From: a virus
DNA: 30,182 nucleotides
Strand: one strand, 5' to 3'
IMG/VR virus record: IMGVR_UViG_3300007735_000590
Span: 1-30,182 of that record
Below are positions 23,641 through 29,957 of this stretch, in pieces; within the stretch, counting starts at the first letter, position 1, and each line of letters begins with the position of its first letter. The position numbers and the translations under genes were made by a program. Under the pieces are notes generated by a model that saw only the letters and a program-made list of their open reading frames with translations, was not told the origin of the DNA and did not search any database.

Positions 23641-25646
23641 TGGCAGAACAATCAAACGTCAATCGCGTTGGAGACAATGTGCGAAAAATGATGGAGCAAA
23701 ATGCTCCAGAGTCTGACATTATTGGATACCTCAAGTCTGAAGGCTTTACGCCAACAAAGTTTCAAGCGGCAGTTGCAAGCGCCAAGAAAGTTGGCGGCGC
23801 TCCTGTTGAAGCTGGTTTTGGCCGGTCATTCTTGCAAGGGTTGACATTCAACACCGCTGATGAAATTGAGGCCGCATTAAAGGCTGGCGCAATCAGTGGC
23901 CCTGAGTATCAGAATCAATTAGCAAGAGTCAGGGCTGGCATCAAGCAATATGAAGAGCAGTATCCTGGCCGATCATTTACAGGTGAGCTTGTTGGCGGCC
24001 TAGTACCGACAGCAGCGGCATTGATCGCGGCCCCATTTACTGGCGGCGCAACAGGTCCAGCAGCAGTGACAGGCGCAACACGCACGGCTGCCGCATTGCC
24101 AGGGCTTGGCACAAACATCTTGCGTGGCATGGGTTATGGCGCTGCATCAGGTGCGGCTGCTGGCGCTGGCGGCGCTGAAGGTGGCTTGGGTAACAGAGTA
24201 TTGGGCGGCGCTATTGGCGGCACTGCTGGCCTTGTATTGGGCGGTGCGGCTCCAGCTGTGACAACAACAGTTGGAACTGGTGGACGCAAGTTGGCAGAAT
24301 TTACCGGCTTGACTCAACCAGTTGATGCCACCATAAAGGCTCAACAGCTTATTGCGAAGAAGCTGGCTCAAGAGGGCGTGTCTCCACAAGAATTGGCAGC
24401 ACGCCAAGCTGATATTGTTGCCAAATATGGCGCAAGAGATGAAACCTTAGCAGATATTGCTGGTGAGTCTATGCGCCGATTGGGCCGTGGAGCCTTGGCT
24501 ATACCAAACGCAGCTCAAACAGAAACACGTCAAATGTTGACTGAGCGCGCCATAGGTACTGGCCCAAGAATCACAAGAGACATCACAGAATTCACCGCCA
24601 TTGGAGAGCGCGACATTGGTGAAGTTGCTGATGAGATTATTCTGCGCAGAGCCGAGCAAGCTGCGCCACTTTATAAGCAGGCGCTGTCTGCTGGTCAGGT
24701 CAATTCATTTGCAATTGACAATTTGCTGAGAAAGTCAAAAGACATTCAGAATGCCATCAGTGATGCTCGCAAGTTGCCGCAATATGCAGATCTGCCTGAC
24801 AACGACATGATCTTGCTTGACAAGGCTTATAAATACGTTGGAGACGCTGCAAACGAGGCAAGGAAAGCAGGGAAAGGAACACGTGCAAACGATCTTGATG
24901 ATTTGCGTATTTCTTTATTGAATGCAATCTCAGACAAAGACACAGGCGTGCCGGTTTACAAAGAGGCCGTCAAAGTGTTTTATGACGAGTCATTGTTGAA
25001 AGATGCGCTGGAATTGGGTTCTAAGAACTTCTTAAAGAAGACCCCATCAGAAATTTCCAAAGAGATGAAGAAATTCCCAGGCGATGCGGAGCGCGAGATG
25101 TATCGACTTGGCGCTGTCCAGTCTTTGCGTGACGAGATTTATGGGATGCGCGAAACGGCAAACATTGCCGACAAGTTTTTGAACAACCGCGAAATGCGGG
25201 ACCGCATGAAGACCATCTTCAATTCGACTGGCGAGTATGAAGCATTCGTCAAGAATCTTGAGCGTGAGCGCCAGATGGCCGTCACACGATCACGCATTGA
25301 GGGTGTGTCACCTACCGCACCAATACAGCAAGACATCGCTGAATTGCAGGGTCCATCGCCAACTGACGTAATTGAAGCTGGCACTCAAATGGCAAGGGGC
25401 GATCTTGTTGGTGGCGGTATGAACATGATGCGCCAACTGGCTCCACGATTGCAAGGCATGGATGAGAATGTTGCAGAGCTAATAAGCCGCAGTGTTTTTG
25501 ATCCAAGTTTTGCGCAACAGCAACAACTATTGACGAGCTTGACGCCAGTCATGGATGAGCTGCGCAGACGCGCAATGCAGCAACAGGTTCGCGCAGCTGG
25601 TACATCAACAACAGCTGGTCAGCTTGTCCCAGGTCTTCTTGATTAA
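23640..25646 (+). CDS. Internal virion / ejection protein 3
   Basis: 668 residues, the largest of the series. N-terminal helical region (about 1-80, with FGRSFLQGLTFNTADEIEAA), a Gly/Ala-rich hydrophobic region (about 115-210, GGLVPTAAALIAAPFTGGAT and GGAIGGTAGLVLGG) suited to insertion into membranes, and a long helical, charged C-terminal part. No lytic transglycosylase motif was noticed. ATG 23640 overlaps the previous stop by one base (TAATG). Structural role inferred from its features and neighbours. Confidence 0.65.
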   Translation: MAEQSNVNRVGDNVRKMMEQNAPESDIIGYLKSEGFTPTKFQAAVASAKKVGGAPVEAGFGRSFLQGLTFNTADEIEAALKAGAISGPEYQNQLARVRAGIKQYEEQYPGRSFTGELVGGLVPTAAALIAAPFTGGATGPAAVTGATRTAAALPGLGTNILRGMGYGAASGAAAGAGGAEGGLGNRVLGGAIGGTAGLVLGGAAPAVTTTVGTGGRKLAEFTGLTQPVDATIKAQQLIAKKLAQEGVSPQELAARQADIVAKYGARDETLADIAGESMRRLGRGALAIPNAAQTETRQMLTERAIGTGPRITRDITEFTAIGERDIGEVADEIILRRAEQAAPLYKQALSAGQVNSFAIDNLLRKSKDIQNAISDARKLPQYADLPDNDMILLDKAYKYVGDAANEARKAGKGTRANDLDDLRISLLNAISDKDTGVPVYKEAVKVFYDESLLKDALELGSKNFLKKTPSEISKEMKKFPGDAEREMYRLGAVQSLRDEIYGMRETANIADKFLNNREMRDRMKTIFNSTGEYEAFVKNLERERQMAVTRSRIEGVSPTAPIQQDIAELQGPSPTDVIEAGTQMARGDLVGGGMNMMRQLAPRLQGMDENVAELISRSVFDPSFAQQQQLLTSLTPVMDELRRRAMQQQVRAAGTSTTAGQLVPGLLD

Positions 25647-25655
25647 GGCATCACC

Positions 25656-26762
25656 ATGGCAACAATGCGCCCCACACCCCGCAATGAGCTTTTGGGCTTG
25701 TTGTCTGATGCCTACAAGTGGATGCAGTCACCTGAACGCGCCCAGCAGATGCAGGGCTTTGCTGGGTTGCTTGGCACGACTGGCGTGCCTCAGACGATTG
25801 AGCGCATGGCTTATGGCGAGCCACTGACCAACATTGGCCGCGCCAATGTGCCATTGCTCAAGCCTGAGACTGCTGATGCCCTGATGACTGTTGCGCCAAT
25901 GGCAAAGCCAGCGGCTGTGATGGCAGGTCGTACAGGTCGAGCAGTCGGACGCATGGCGGGTGAGGAGATCAATGCCGCGATGACTGGTCAGACTACAAGT
26001 TCATTACTTGGTCAGATTACGCCAAAGCCAATGCAAATTGTTCCTCCAAGCGTAGCAAGACAGATTGATATGCCTGTTAATCTGCCGACAAGTCAAGAAT
26101 TTATGACGGCAGTTAAGAATGAGCCATCTGCGCAAATTACAGAAGAAGGTTTGTTGTTGAATTTAACCAGAAGACAAAAGCCAGAACAGGCTGGCTCTGA
26201 GTCTGTAAGAACTGGCGTGTTTTATCTCCCAGAAGGCCAAAAAAAGAATTTGACCCATTACAAAGGAAACACTTTTTATGGCGGCTCTTCACCAATTGAA
26301 GGTGAAACACTTTATAAAAATCCTTTATTTGTAAAAGGCGCAACGGGTGGTAAAGCTCCTGAAGCTGCATATACACAAATAATGGGTAAAGATGCAATGA
26401 AAAAAATGGATGCTGATATTTTTTCAGCAGTCAATGAAAAAAATTGGATGTCTAAACAAGACCCTGATCTTTATGTTGAAAGAATATCAAGGCTGTTAAG
26501 TGATTATGGTGGTGATCCATCAATGGCTAAATTTATTATAAACAACAGCAAACAAGGAAATCAGTTGAGATATGCCATACAAGAAAACATCATTGCCAAC
26601 GCAGTTCGCAATGCTGGGCATGATGCTGTATTGGGTTATGGGAAAGGCCGTGGAGGCAAGGGAGAATTCTTTTCTGAAGTATTTGATGTGAGAGAACAAA
26701 ACTATCCAACGCCACAAGGCGATTATCAATTGATGCCTCAGTTTGAGGGATTGCTTAAGTAG
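25656..26762 (+). CDS. Ejection-type protein with ADP-ribosyltransferase-like C-terminus
   Basis: 368 residues in two parts. The N-terminal part (about 1-110; MRPTPRNELLGLLSDAYKWM, then QQMQGFAGLLGTTGVPQTIE) has GC-rich codons and a pattern shared by other phage ejection-type proteins. The C-terminal part (about 165-368) is AT-rich and has GVFYLPEG, YKNPLFVKG, a helical stretch and a final AGHDAVLGYG...GEFFSEVFDVRE (about 330-355). These strands and order resemble the ADP-ribosyltransferase-like (ART/PolyVal) domains attached to phage polyvalent proteins, where an NPL strand and a G-x-D-A-V...E-V-F-D ending are usual. The catalytic identity is inferred and weak. It is the last gene of the plus-strand block and overlaps a minus-strand gene by 8 bp. 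Confidence 0.5.
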   Translation: MATMRPTPRNELLGLLSDAYKWMQSPERAQQMQGFAGLLGTTGVPQTIERMAYGEPLTNIGRANVPLLKPETADALMTVAPMAKPAAVMAGRTGRAVGRMAGEEINAAMTGQTTSSLLGQITPKPMQIVPPSVARQIDMPVNLPTSQEFMTAVKNEPSAQITEEGLLLNLTRRQKPEQAGSESVRTGVFYLPEGQKKNLTHYKGNTFYGGSSPIEGETLYKNPLFVKGATGGKAPEAAYTQIMGKDAMKKMDADIFSAVNEKNWMSKQDPDLYVERISRLLSDYGGDPSMAKFIINNSKQGNQLRYAIQENIIANAVRNAGHDAVLGYGKGRGGKGEFFSEVFDVREQNYPTPQGDYQLMPQFEGLLK

Positions 26763-27126
26763 CATCTCCAAACAACGCAGCCACCAGCGGGTCACGCTTA
26801 ATCTTCCACTTCTTTGCCCGCTCCCGCGCCATCCGAAAGGCGTGGTCATCGAGGGACTCTTTGGCTCTCCACTTAACAAGCCTCTCTCTCGCCGTCAAAG
26901 GCTTTGGCCTTGTCGCGTCAGAGCCGATGCCGTAACTGTAGACGGCCACAGGGACGTTACCGATCCTGCGCCACTCTGAGATGTACACCAGACCAGACTT
27001 GCGCAGCCTCGCAATCAGGATCTGCGCAGACCTTTGGGTGCAGTACACCTTGGCGGCCACCTCATGCGCCGTGAGGGCATTGAGGGTCAGCAAATCAATG
27101 ATGCGGGGCAGGCGCGTTGACTTCAT
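26755..27126 (-). CDS. Winged-helix DNA-binding protein
   Basis: 123 residues. The N-terminal part (about 6-65) has the helix-turn-helix and wing pattern: LLTLNALTAHEVAAKVYCTQ then RSAQILIARLRKSGLVYISE and a beta hairpin (RRIGNVPVAVYSYG). The C-terminal part is basic (RMARERAKKWKIKRD) and ends RDPLVAALFG, an ending I associate with phage wHTH proteins. It is likely a transcription factor acting on phage or host promoters. Its start overlaps the stop of the C2H2 gene (ATGA), and its end overlaps the last plus-strand gene by 8 bp, tail to tail. Confidence 0.75.
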   Translation of the reverse strand: MKSTRLPRIIDLLTLNALTAHEVAAKVYCTQRSAQILIARLRKSGLVYISEWRRIGNVPVAVYSYGIGSDATRPKPLTARERLVKWRAKESLDDHAFRMARERAKKWKIKRDPLVAALFGDAT

Positions 27127-27293
27127 TTCTTGTCGCTGTGCTCGCGTCTGGCGTGTCTCTCGGCCTCTTCACGGCGCTTGAAGTACTTGTCGCACTTGAT
27201 GCACCGCCACCAAGTTTGCTCAACAACGCGGGTCTGTCTGTCGCTGTGCAGGCCTCTTGTTGTGCCGTACATGGTCAGGACTGGCTCAATCAC
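27123..27293 (-). CDS. Tiny C2H2 zinc-finger protein (56 aa)
   Basis: From GTG 27293 to TGA 27123. An exact classical finger pattern is present: C-x2-C-x12-H-x4-H in CIKCDKYF...AERHARREH, with basic residues in the helix (KRREEAERHARR), suitable for nucleic-acid contact. ATG 27272 is an alternative start seven codons downstream; the GTG is favoured because it overlaps the previous stop (GTGA), as nearly all junctions in this operon do. C2H2 fingers of this exact spacing are unusual in bacteria but do occur in small phage and rhizobial proteins. A host or phage regulator is plausible. Confidence 0.7.
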   Translation of the reverse strand: MIEPVLTMYGTTRGLHSDRQTRVVEQTWWRCIKCDKYFKRREEAERHARREHSDKK

Positions 27294-27469
27294 TTCTTGG
27301 CCGCCTTGGCTAATGCGTAAACCAGAATCGGCTTCTTCTTGCCGATGCCGTGATTCTTCTGTTGCGTGGCGGCTGACTTCTTGCCGGCGATGTGCCTGCG
27401 CAGTGAGTCATCTTTGCTAAAGATGGATGGCGTTCCATCGTTCCAATTGAATGCTGATTTTGTTGTCAT
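27290..27469 (-). CDS. Small basic hypothetical protein (59 aa)
   Basis: Start ATG 27469, two bases after the stop of the epimerase-like gene. A longer frame to 27520 exists, but it would overlap the epimerase gene by 49 nt and has no better ribosome-binding site. The product is Lys-rich (KKSAATQQKNHGIGKKKP, then LAKAAKK), with no membrane segment; the first half has FNWNDGTPSIF. Not recognised. It belongs to the tightly coupled minus-strand operon. Confidence 0.55.
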   Translation of the reverse strand: MTTKSAFNWNDGTPSIFSKDDSLRRHIAGKKSAATQQKNHGIGKKKPILVYALAKAAKK

Positions 27470-27471
27470 GT

Positions 27472-27933
27472 TTACTTTGAATCTTTTTGCGAAATGATTG
27501 GAGTTATCGCCAAAGGCCATTCAATGCCGTAGCTGTCCCAGCGAAATATCTTCTCTTGGCTTGGATCGTATGGCGCGTCAACGATGTACTGCACGATGGC
27601 TTGCGCAGACAGCACAAGGTAACCATGTGCATATTGCGGCGGTATCAGTAAGGCCTTGCACTCATCAAGCTCAATTCCAAACCATTTGCCTGTCTCAGGG
27701 TCCAGCACAACATCAAATATTTGCCCAAGCACTGGCATCACAAACTTTGTCTGATTCTGATAGTGCAGGCCGCGCAGCACGCCAAACTTGGATGAGGCCA
27801 GATTCAACTGTCGATATTCACCGCGATTGGATTTCCACATCTCCATGAAATAACCTCTGTCATCAGAGTGCTTGTGATTGGTGATGACTTGAATTCCATC
27901 AAGCATTTTGCCTTTGTAATAAACCGGATTCAT
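27472..27933 (-). CDS. rfbC: RmlC-like dTDP-4-dehydrorhamnose 3,5-epimerase (short)
   Basis: 153 residues from ATG 27933 (GGGGAT about 6 nt upstream; the longer frame to 27954 has no support and the chosen start overlaps the previous TGA). A cupin epimerase: DDRGYFMEMWKS (about 24-35), VLRGLHYQ with probable catalytic His57, IPPQYAHGYLVLS (about 97-109), Tyr116, and a final YGIEWPL. These match the RmlC family, which makes dTDP-rhamnose precursors for surface glycans. It is somewhat shorter than the usual 180 residues, lacking part of the C-terminus, so the partner reaction may differ (another cupin sugar isomerase is possible). No other rhamnose-pathway genes are seen nearby. Confidence 0.8.
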   Translation of the reverse strand: MNPVYYKGKMLDGIQVITNHKHSDDRGYFMEMWKSNRGEYRQLNLASSKFGVLRGLHYQNQTKFVMPVLGQIFDVVLDPETGKWFGIELDECKALLIPPQYAHGYLVLSAQAIVQYIVDAPYDPSQEKIFRWDSYGIEWPLAITPIISQKDSK

Positions 27934-28115
27934 GCATATCCCCATTTTTTGCATAGTTTCTTGATCTTGGCTCTGAGCTTCTTCTTTTCGCAGACCTTGG
28001 CGTGCTGGCTCTCAATCATCTTCTCGCGCAGTGACTGTGGCGTTGGTGGCGCAGGGAACAACCCATTCCAGCCAATCAGGCCACACACCAAGGCGATGAG
28101 AAGGCGGTCTGTCAT
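27930..28115 (-). CDS. Small protein with N-terminal membrane segment
   Basis: 61 residues: an N-terminal hydrophobic stretch (LLIALVCGLIGWNGLFPA, about 5-22) followed by a strongly basic tail (KVCEKKKLRAKIKKLCKKWG). It could be secreted or anchored with a cytoplasmic or periplasmic positive tail. AAGGAG lies about 8 nt upstream. It is coupled to genes on both sides by ATGA overlaps. No family is recognised. Confidence 0.6.
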   Translation of the reverse strand: MTDRLLIALVCGLIGWNGLFPAPPTPQSLREKMIESQHAKVCEKKKLRAKIKKLCKKWGYA

Positions 28116-28474
28116 GTGTTCTTCTCCTTGAGTTTGGCTTCAATTTGATTGATGGGAAACGGGCCAAATTCTTCGGCTAATTCCGCATATTCCTCATCCG
28201 TCAGCCCAACCCATGTGCGCTTTGGTGGTGTGGTGTAGAGCTTTGTGCCAACAGGCAATGCGGGTTCATGCCACCAAGACATTGTTACTTCTTGATTTCC
28301 TGATTCACTTACAACTGTTGCCACAGATTCAACCGTTGCCACAGGCTCTTGCGTCTGTGCTAATGCTTCTTTGATGGCTTCAATAGCAGCGTCTTGCAGT
28401 TCATTCTGTGCTGGCGATAATGCTGGCAAGAAATACAACGCCTCAAGCGCCAGCTTCAATGCTTCTTGTGTCAT
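28112..28474 (-). CDS. Accessory phage protein, MTQEALK-type
   Basis: 120 residues. It starts MTQEALKLALEALYFLP and has a typical second half (LPVGTKLYTTPPKRTWVGLTDEE) common in accessory proteins of phages and prophages in betaproteobacteria. Function unknown. AAAGGAA lies upstream. Its first 22 bp are an almost exact copy of those of the next upstream gene. It overlaps both neighbours by ATGA. Confidence 0.65.
   Translation of the reverse strand: MTQEALKLALEALYFLPALSPAQNELQDAAIEAIKEALAQTQEPVATVESVATVVSESGNQEVTMSWWHEPALPVGTKLYTTPPKRTWVGLTDEEYAELAEEFGPFPINQIEAKLKEKNT
28453..28474 (-). repeat. Direct repeat copy 1 at gene start
   Basis: 22-bp stretch identical to 28641-28662 (starting GCTTCAATGCTTCTTG on the plus strand, ending GTGTCAT). 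It covers the ATG and first seven codons of the 120-residue gene. Confidence 0.85.
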
Positions 28475-28662
28475 AAGTAAAATTCCTTTCTGGCTTGCTT
28501 AATCTTTGCTTCAATTTGGCTGTCTCTACCGTCAAAACTCATGCTCTTTTCGCCGCATCTTCCGCAAACATAGCGTTTTCCAGTTTGGGTATACAACTCA
28601 AGTGCGTATTGCCAAGCGTGTTTACAAGGTTCGCTTGCCTGCTTCAATGCTTCTTGTGTCAT
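28471..28662 (-). CDS. Small zinc-ribbon-like protein (63 aa)
   Basis: From ATG 28662, supported by AGGAGA 8 nt upstream; a longer open frame to 28728 is not needed. The N-terminus MTQEALKQASEPCKHAW and the later YVCGRCGEKS give a C-x-H...C-x2-C set of ligands in about 40 residues, fitting a small zinc ribbon. The protein is followed by an ATGA overlap. The first seven residues equal those of the 120-residue protein, as a 22-bp repeat is shared. Function unknown. Confidence 0.6.
   Translation of the reverse strand: MTQEALKQASEPCKHAWQYALELYTQTGKRYVCGRCGEKSMSFDGRDSQIEAKIKQARKEFYL
28641..28662 (-). repeat. Direct repeat copy 2 at gene start
   Basis: 22 bp identical to 28453-28474, at the start of the 63-residue gene. 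A shorter, related 10-bp piece (CTTGTGTCAT, 28961-28970) marks the start of the 103-residue gene. Confidence 0.85.
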
Positions 28663-28970
28663 GCTTGTTCTCCTCTGGCTCTGATGGCTCTGGCAAAGTA
28701 ACCGCCAACATGAGCTTTCCAATGCCAATCTCCAGCATTTCTGTCATCGTCTTCACACACCTTCGCACAGGCTTCTCTTTCCAAGGCAACCATCTTCTTG
28801 CACATCAATGTCCATGATGCGTTTGCTCTTGCATTAGTTTCTTCTGTTGCTTTGGCGGCTACAAGGTCGGCAAAGGCTATAAGTGATTCAGAATAAATGC
28901 CATCAAGGTGTGGGCGCATTCCAATCAAGTTGCATTCTTGTGCCATCTCAATGATTTCATCTTGTGTCAT
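28659..28970 (-). CDS. Accessory phage protein (103 aa)
   Basis: 103 residues, with a good AAGGGGAAG ribosome-binding site. The opening MTQDEIIEMAQECNLIG is followed by an alternating helical segment with EREACAKVCEDD (about 65-76), a motif found in many phage and prophage accessory proteins. No enzymatic motif is visible. It shares the start-region sequence with two downstream genes. ATGA overlaps both neighbours. Confidence 0.65.
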   Translation of the reverse strand: MTQDEIIEMAQECNLIGMRPHLDGIYSESLIAFADLVAAKATEETNARANASWTLMCKKMVALEREACAKVCEDDDRNAGDWHWKAHVGGYFARAIRARGEQA

Positions 28971-29119
28971 TCACTCTTCCCCTTAATCACTTTTTGCACC
29001 ACTTCCCTTGTCGTGAAACGATGCTCATTAGCGCACATGTATCTCCTGTACACCTCGTTGTTTGGCCGCGCCCTTGTCTCAAGCACGCTGACCCATTTGG
29101 CGCAAACTGGACACTTCAC
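28967..29119 (-). CDS. NrdR-like zinc-ribbon protein (50 aa)
   Basis: From GTG 29119, with GGGAG upstream. Metal ligands CPVC (3-6) and CANEH (29-33) around the middle; the order C-P-x-C...L-E-T-R...RRY-x-C...R-F-T-T-R-E resembles the zinc ribbon at the N-terminus of the ribonucleotide-reductase regulator NrdR, without the ATP-cone. It probably binds DNA. It overlaps its neighbours by GTGA and ATGA. The gene is too short for many gene finders. Confidence 0.7.
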   Translation of the reverse strand: MKCPVCAKWVSVLETRARPNNEVYRRYMCANEHRFTTREVVQKVIKGKSE

Positions 29120-29226
29120 TTGATCTCCCAAGAGTCCAGCAGCACCACGATGACTGCATAGACAACAATGAACAGGACGGCAATGCCGACTGCGCCAAGG
29201 ATTACAAAGCTCAAGACTGTTTCCAT
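29116..29226 (-). CDS. Single-pass membrane micro-protein (36 aa)
   Basis: ATG 29226 to TGA 29116. Nearly the whole protein is one membrane helix (LSFVILGAVGIAVLFIVVYA, then VIVVLLDSW), with a short DSWEIK tail. AAAGGTG lies about 8 nt upstream. It overlaps the upstream gene by 16 nt and the zinc-ribbon gene by 4 nt (GTGA). Function unknown. Confidence 0.6.
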   Translation of the reverse strand: METVLSFVILGAVGIAVLFIVVYAVIVVLLDSWEIK

Positions 29227-29420
29227 AGTTTCAGCACCTTTGATTTGTGTTGCGGCTCCTCGACCTTGGGCGAGTTACCAAAGACAGGCTTCCAGCCATA
29301 CTTGCGCCAAGTGGCTTGCACATCAGCGCCTCTAGTTGGCGTGAAGGCGGCATCAAAGACGTGCAGGGTCGGCCATACGATCTTTGTGCCAGCGGGTGGG
29401 TTCCAGTTCAGCTTTCTCAT
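29211..29420 (-). CDS. Small hypothetical protein (69 aa)
   Basis: 69 residues, basic, no membrane segment; it has LNWNPPAGTKIVWP and ATWRKYGWKPVFGNS, Trp-rich elements. The spacing of small Trp/Pro motifs is like short DNA- or protein-binding phage proteins. Unknown. ATGA overlap with the upstream gene. Confidence 0.55.
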   Translation of the reverse strand: MRKLNWNPPAGTKIVWPTLHVFDAAFTPTRGADVQATWRKYGWKPVFGNSPKVEEPQHKSKVLKLWKQS

Positions 29421-29686
29421 TTCTGTGCCGCCAATAGTTCAATTTCGACTTCCTTGACGCGCTCTCTGAGGATCTGCACCTCATGCTCAAGGGTGGTGAT
29501 CTTGCGCTCAAGGCGCTCTCTGGTGCTGTTTTCAGCGTGGACCCAACCGATCAGCGTGCCTTCGGTCACCGCCATCCGCGCCAGCTTGGCGTATTCATCG
29601 CGCATCATGAAGCCGCCACCCACTTCCATGGGCGGGGTGAACTTGTTTACTGCGCGGTCAATCTCCATTTGCATTTTTTCACTCAT
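29417..29686 (-). CDS. Coiled-coil hypothetical protein (89 aa)
   Basis: 89 residues. The N-terminal half has FTPPMEVGGGFMMRDEYAKL, the C-terminal half is a regular coiled coil (RERLERKITTLEHEVQILRE, then RVKEVEIELLAAQ, about 56-88). Probably oligomeric. AAGGAG lies about 10 nt upstream. It overlaps neighbours by ATGA. No function assigned. Confidence 0.6.
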   Translation of the reverse strand: MSEKMQMEIDRAVNKFTPPMEVGGGFMMRDEYAKLARMAVTEGTLIGWVHAENSTRERLERKITTLEHEVQILRERVKEVEIELLAAQK

Positions 29687-29775
29687 TTCACTAACTCCTT
29701 AATGATTTCAACGATGAAGGGCATGGCGAACAATACGCCAACGATGGTGGCTTGGGCAAATTCTTTGATGGTCAT
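29683..29775 (-). CDS. Membrane micro-protein (30 aa)
   Basis: 30 residues from ATG 29775 with GAGGAG upstream. Single hydrophobic segment (ATIVGVLFAMPFIVEII) with charges at both ends (MTIKEF and KELVK). It overlaps both neighbours (ATGA). It may be a membrane micro-protein that affects host envelope or physiology; unknown. Confidence 0.5.
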   Translation of the reverse strand: MTIKEFAQATIVGVLFAMPFIVEIIKELVK

Positions 29776-29918
29776 TCTTCATTCTCCTCTTCGCAAAGCT
29801 CGCAGCCAGGGTGATCTGGATCGCGGCAGTCATGGTGGCTGGCAAGGTCTGCTTGATAGCGGCGGCGGTGGAAGTCTTCCGCTCTCATGTAGTCAAGGTC
29901 TGTTTCGTCAAGTGGCAT
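29772..29918 (-). CDS. Small Cys/His protein (48 aa), putative zinc-binding
   Basis: ATG 29918 with a strong AAGGAG ribosome-binding site. The N-terminal half has a helix (EDFHRRRYQADLASHHD); the later HHDCRDPDHPGCELC contains the cluster H-x2-C...H-x2-C-x2-C, a possible zinc site. The HxDCRDPxHPGCxxC pattern is recurrent in small phage proteins. Function unknown. The ATGA overlap with the 30-residue gene supports its being real. Confidence 0.65.
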   Translation of the reverse strand: MPLDETDLDYMRAEDFHRRRYQADLASHHDCRDPDHPGCELCEEENEE

Positions 29919-29936
29919 GGGGAACTCCTTAAAGCT

Positions 29937-29950
29937 GGGGCCGAAGCCCC
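29937..29950 (-). terminator. GC hairpin with UUCG loop
   Basis: On the minus strand GGGGC-TTCG-GCCCC forms a 5-bp stem closed by a cUUCGg tetraloop, a very stable class of RNA hairpin. It is located 7 nt after the stop of the 74-residue gene and 12 nt before the strong AAGGAG of the next gene. There is no U-run, so it is more likely an RNA stabiliser or weak terminator than a strong one. Confidence 0.6.
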
Positions 29951-29957
29951 TTGGGTT

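Noticed and set aside
27470-27520. Extended start for the 59-residue gene
   Set aside because: It would overlap the epimerase-like gene by 49 nt without a better ribosome-binding site.
28663-28728. 22-codon N-terminal extension of the 63-residue gene
   Set aside because: AGGAGA lies just before ATG 28662, and the extension overlaps the 103-residue gene.
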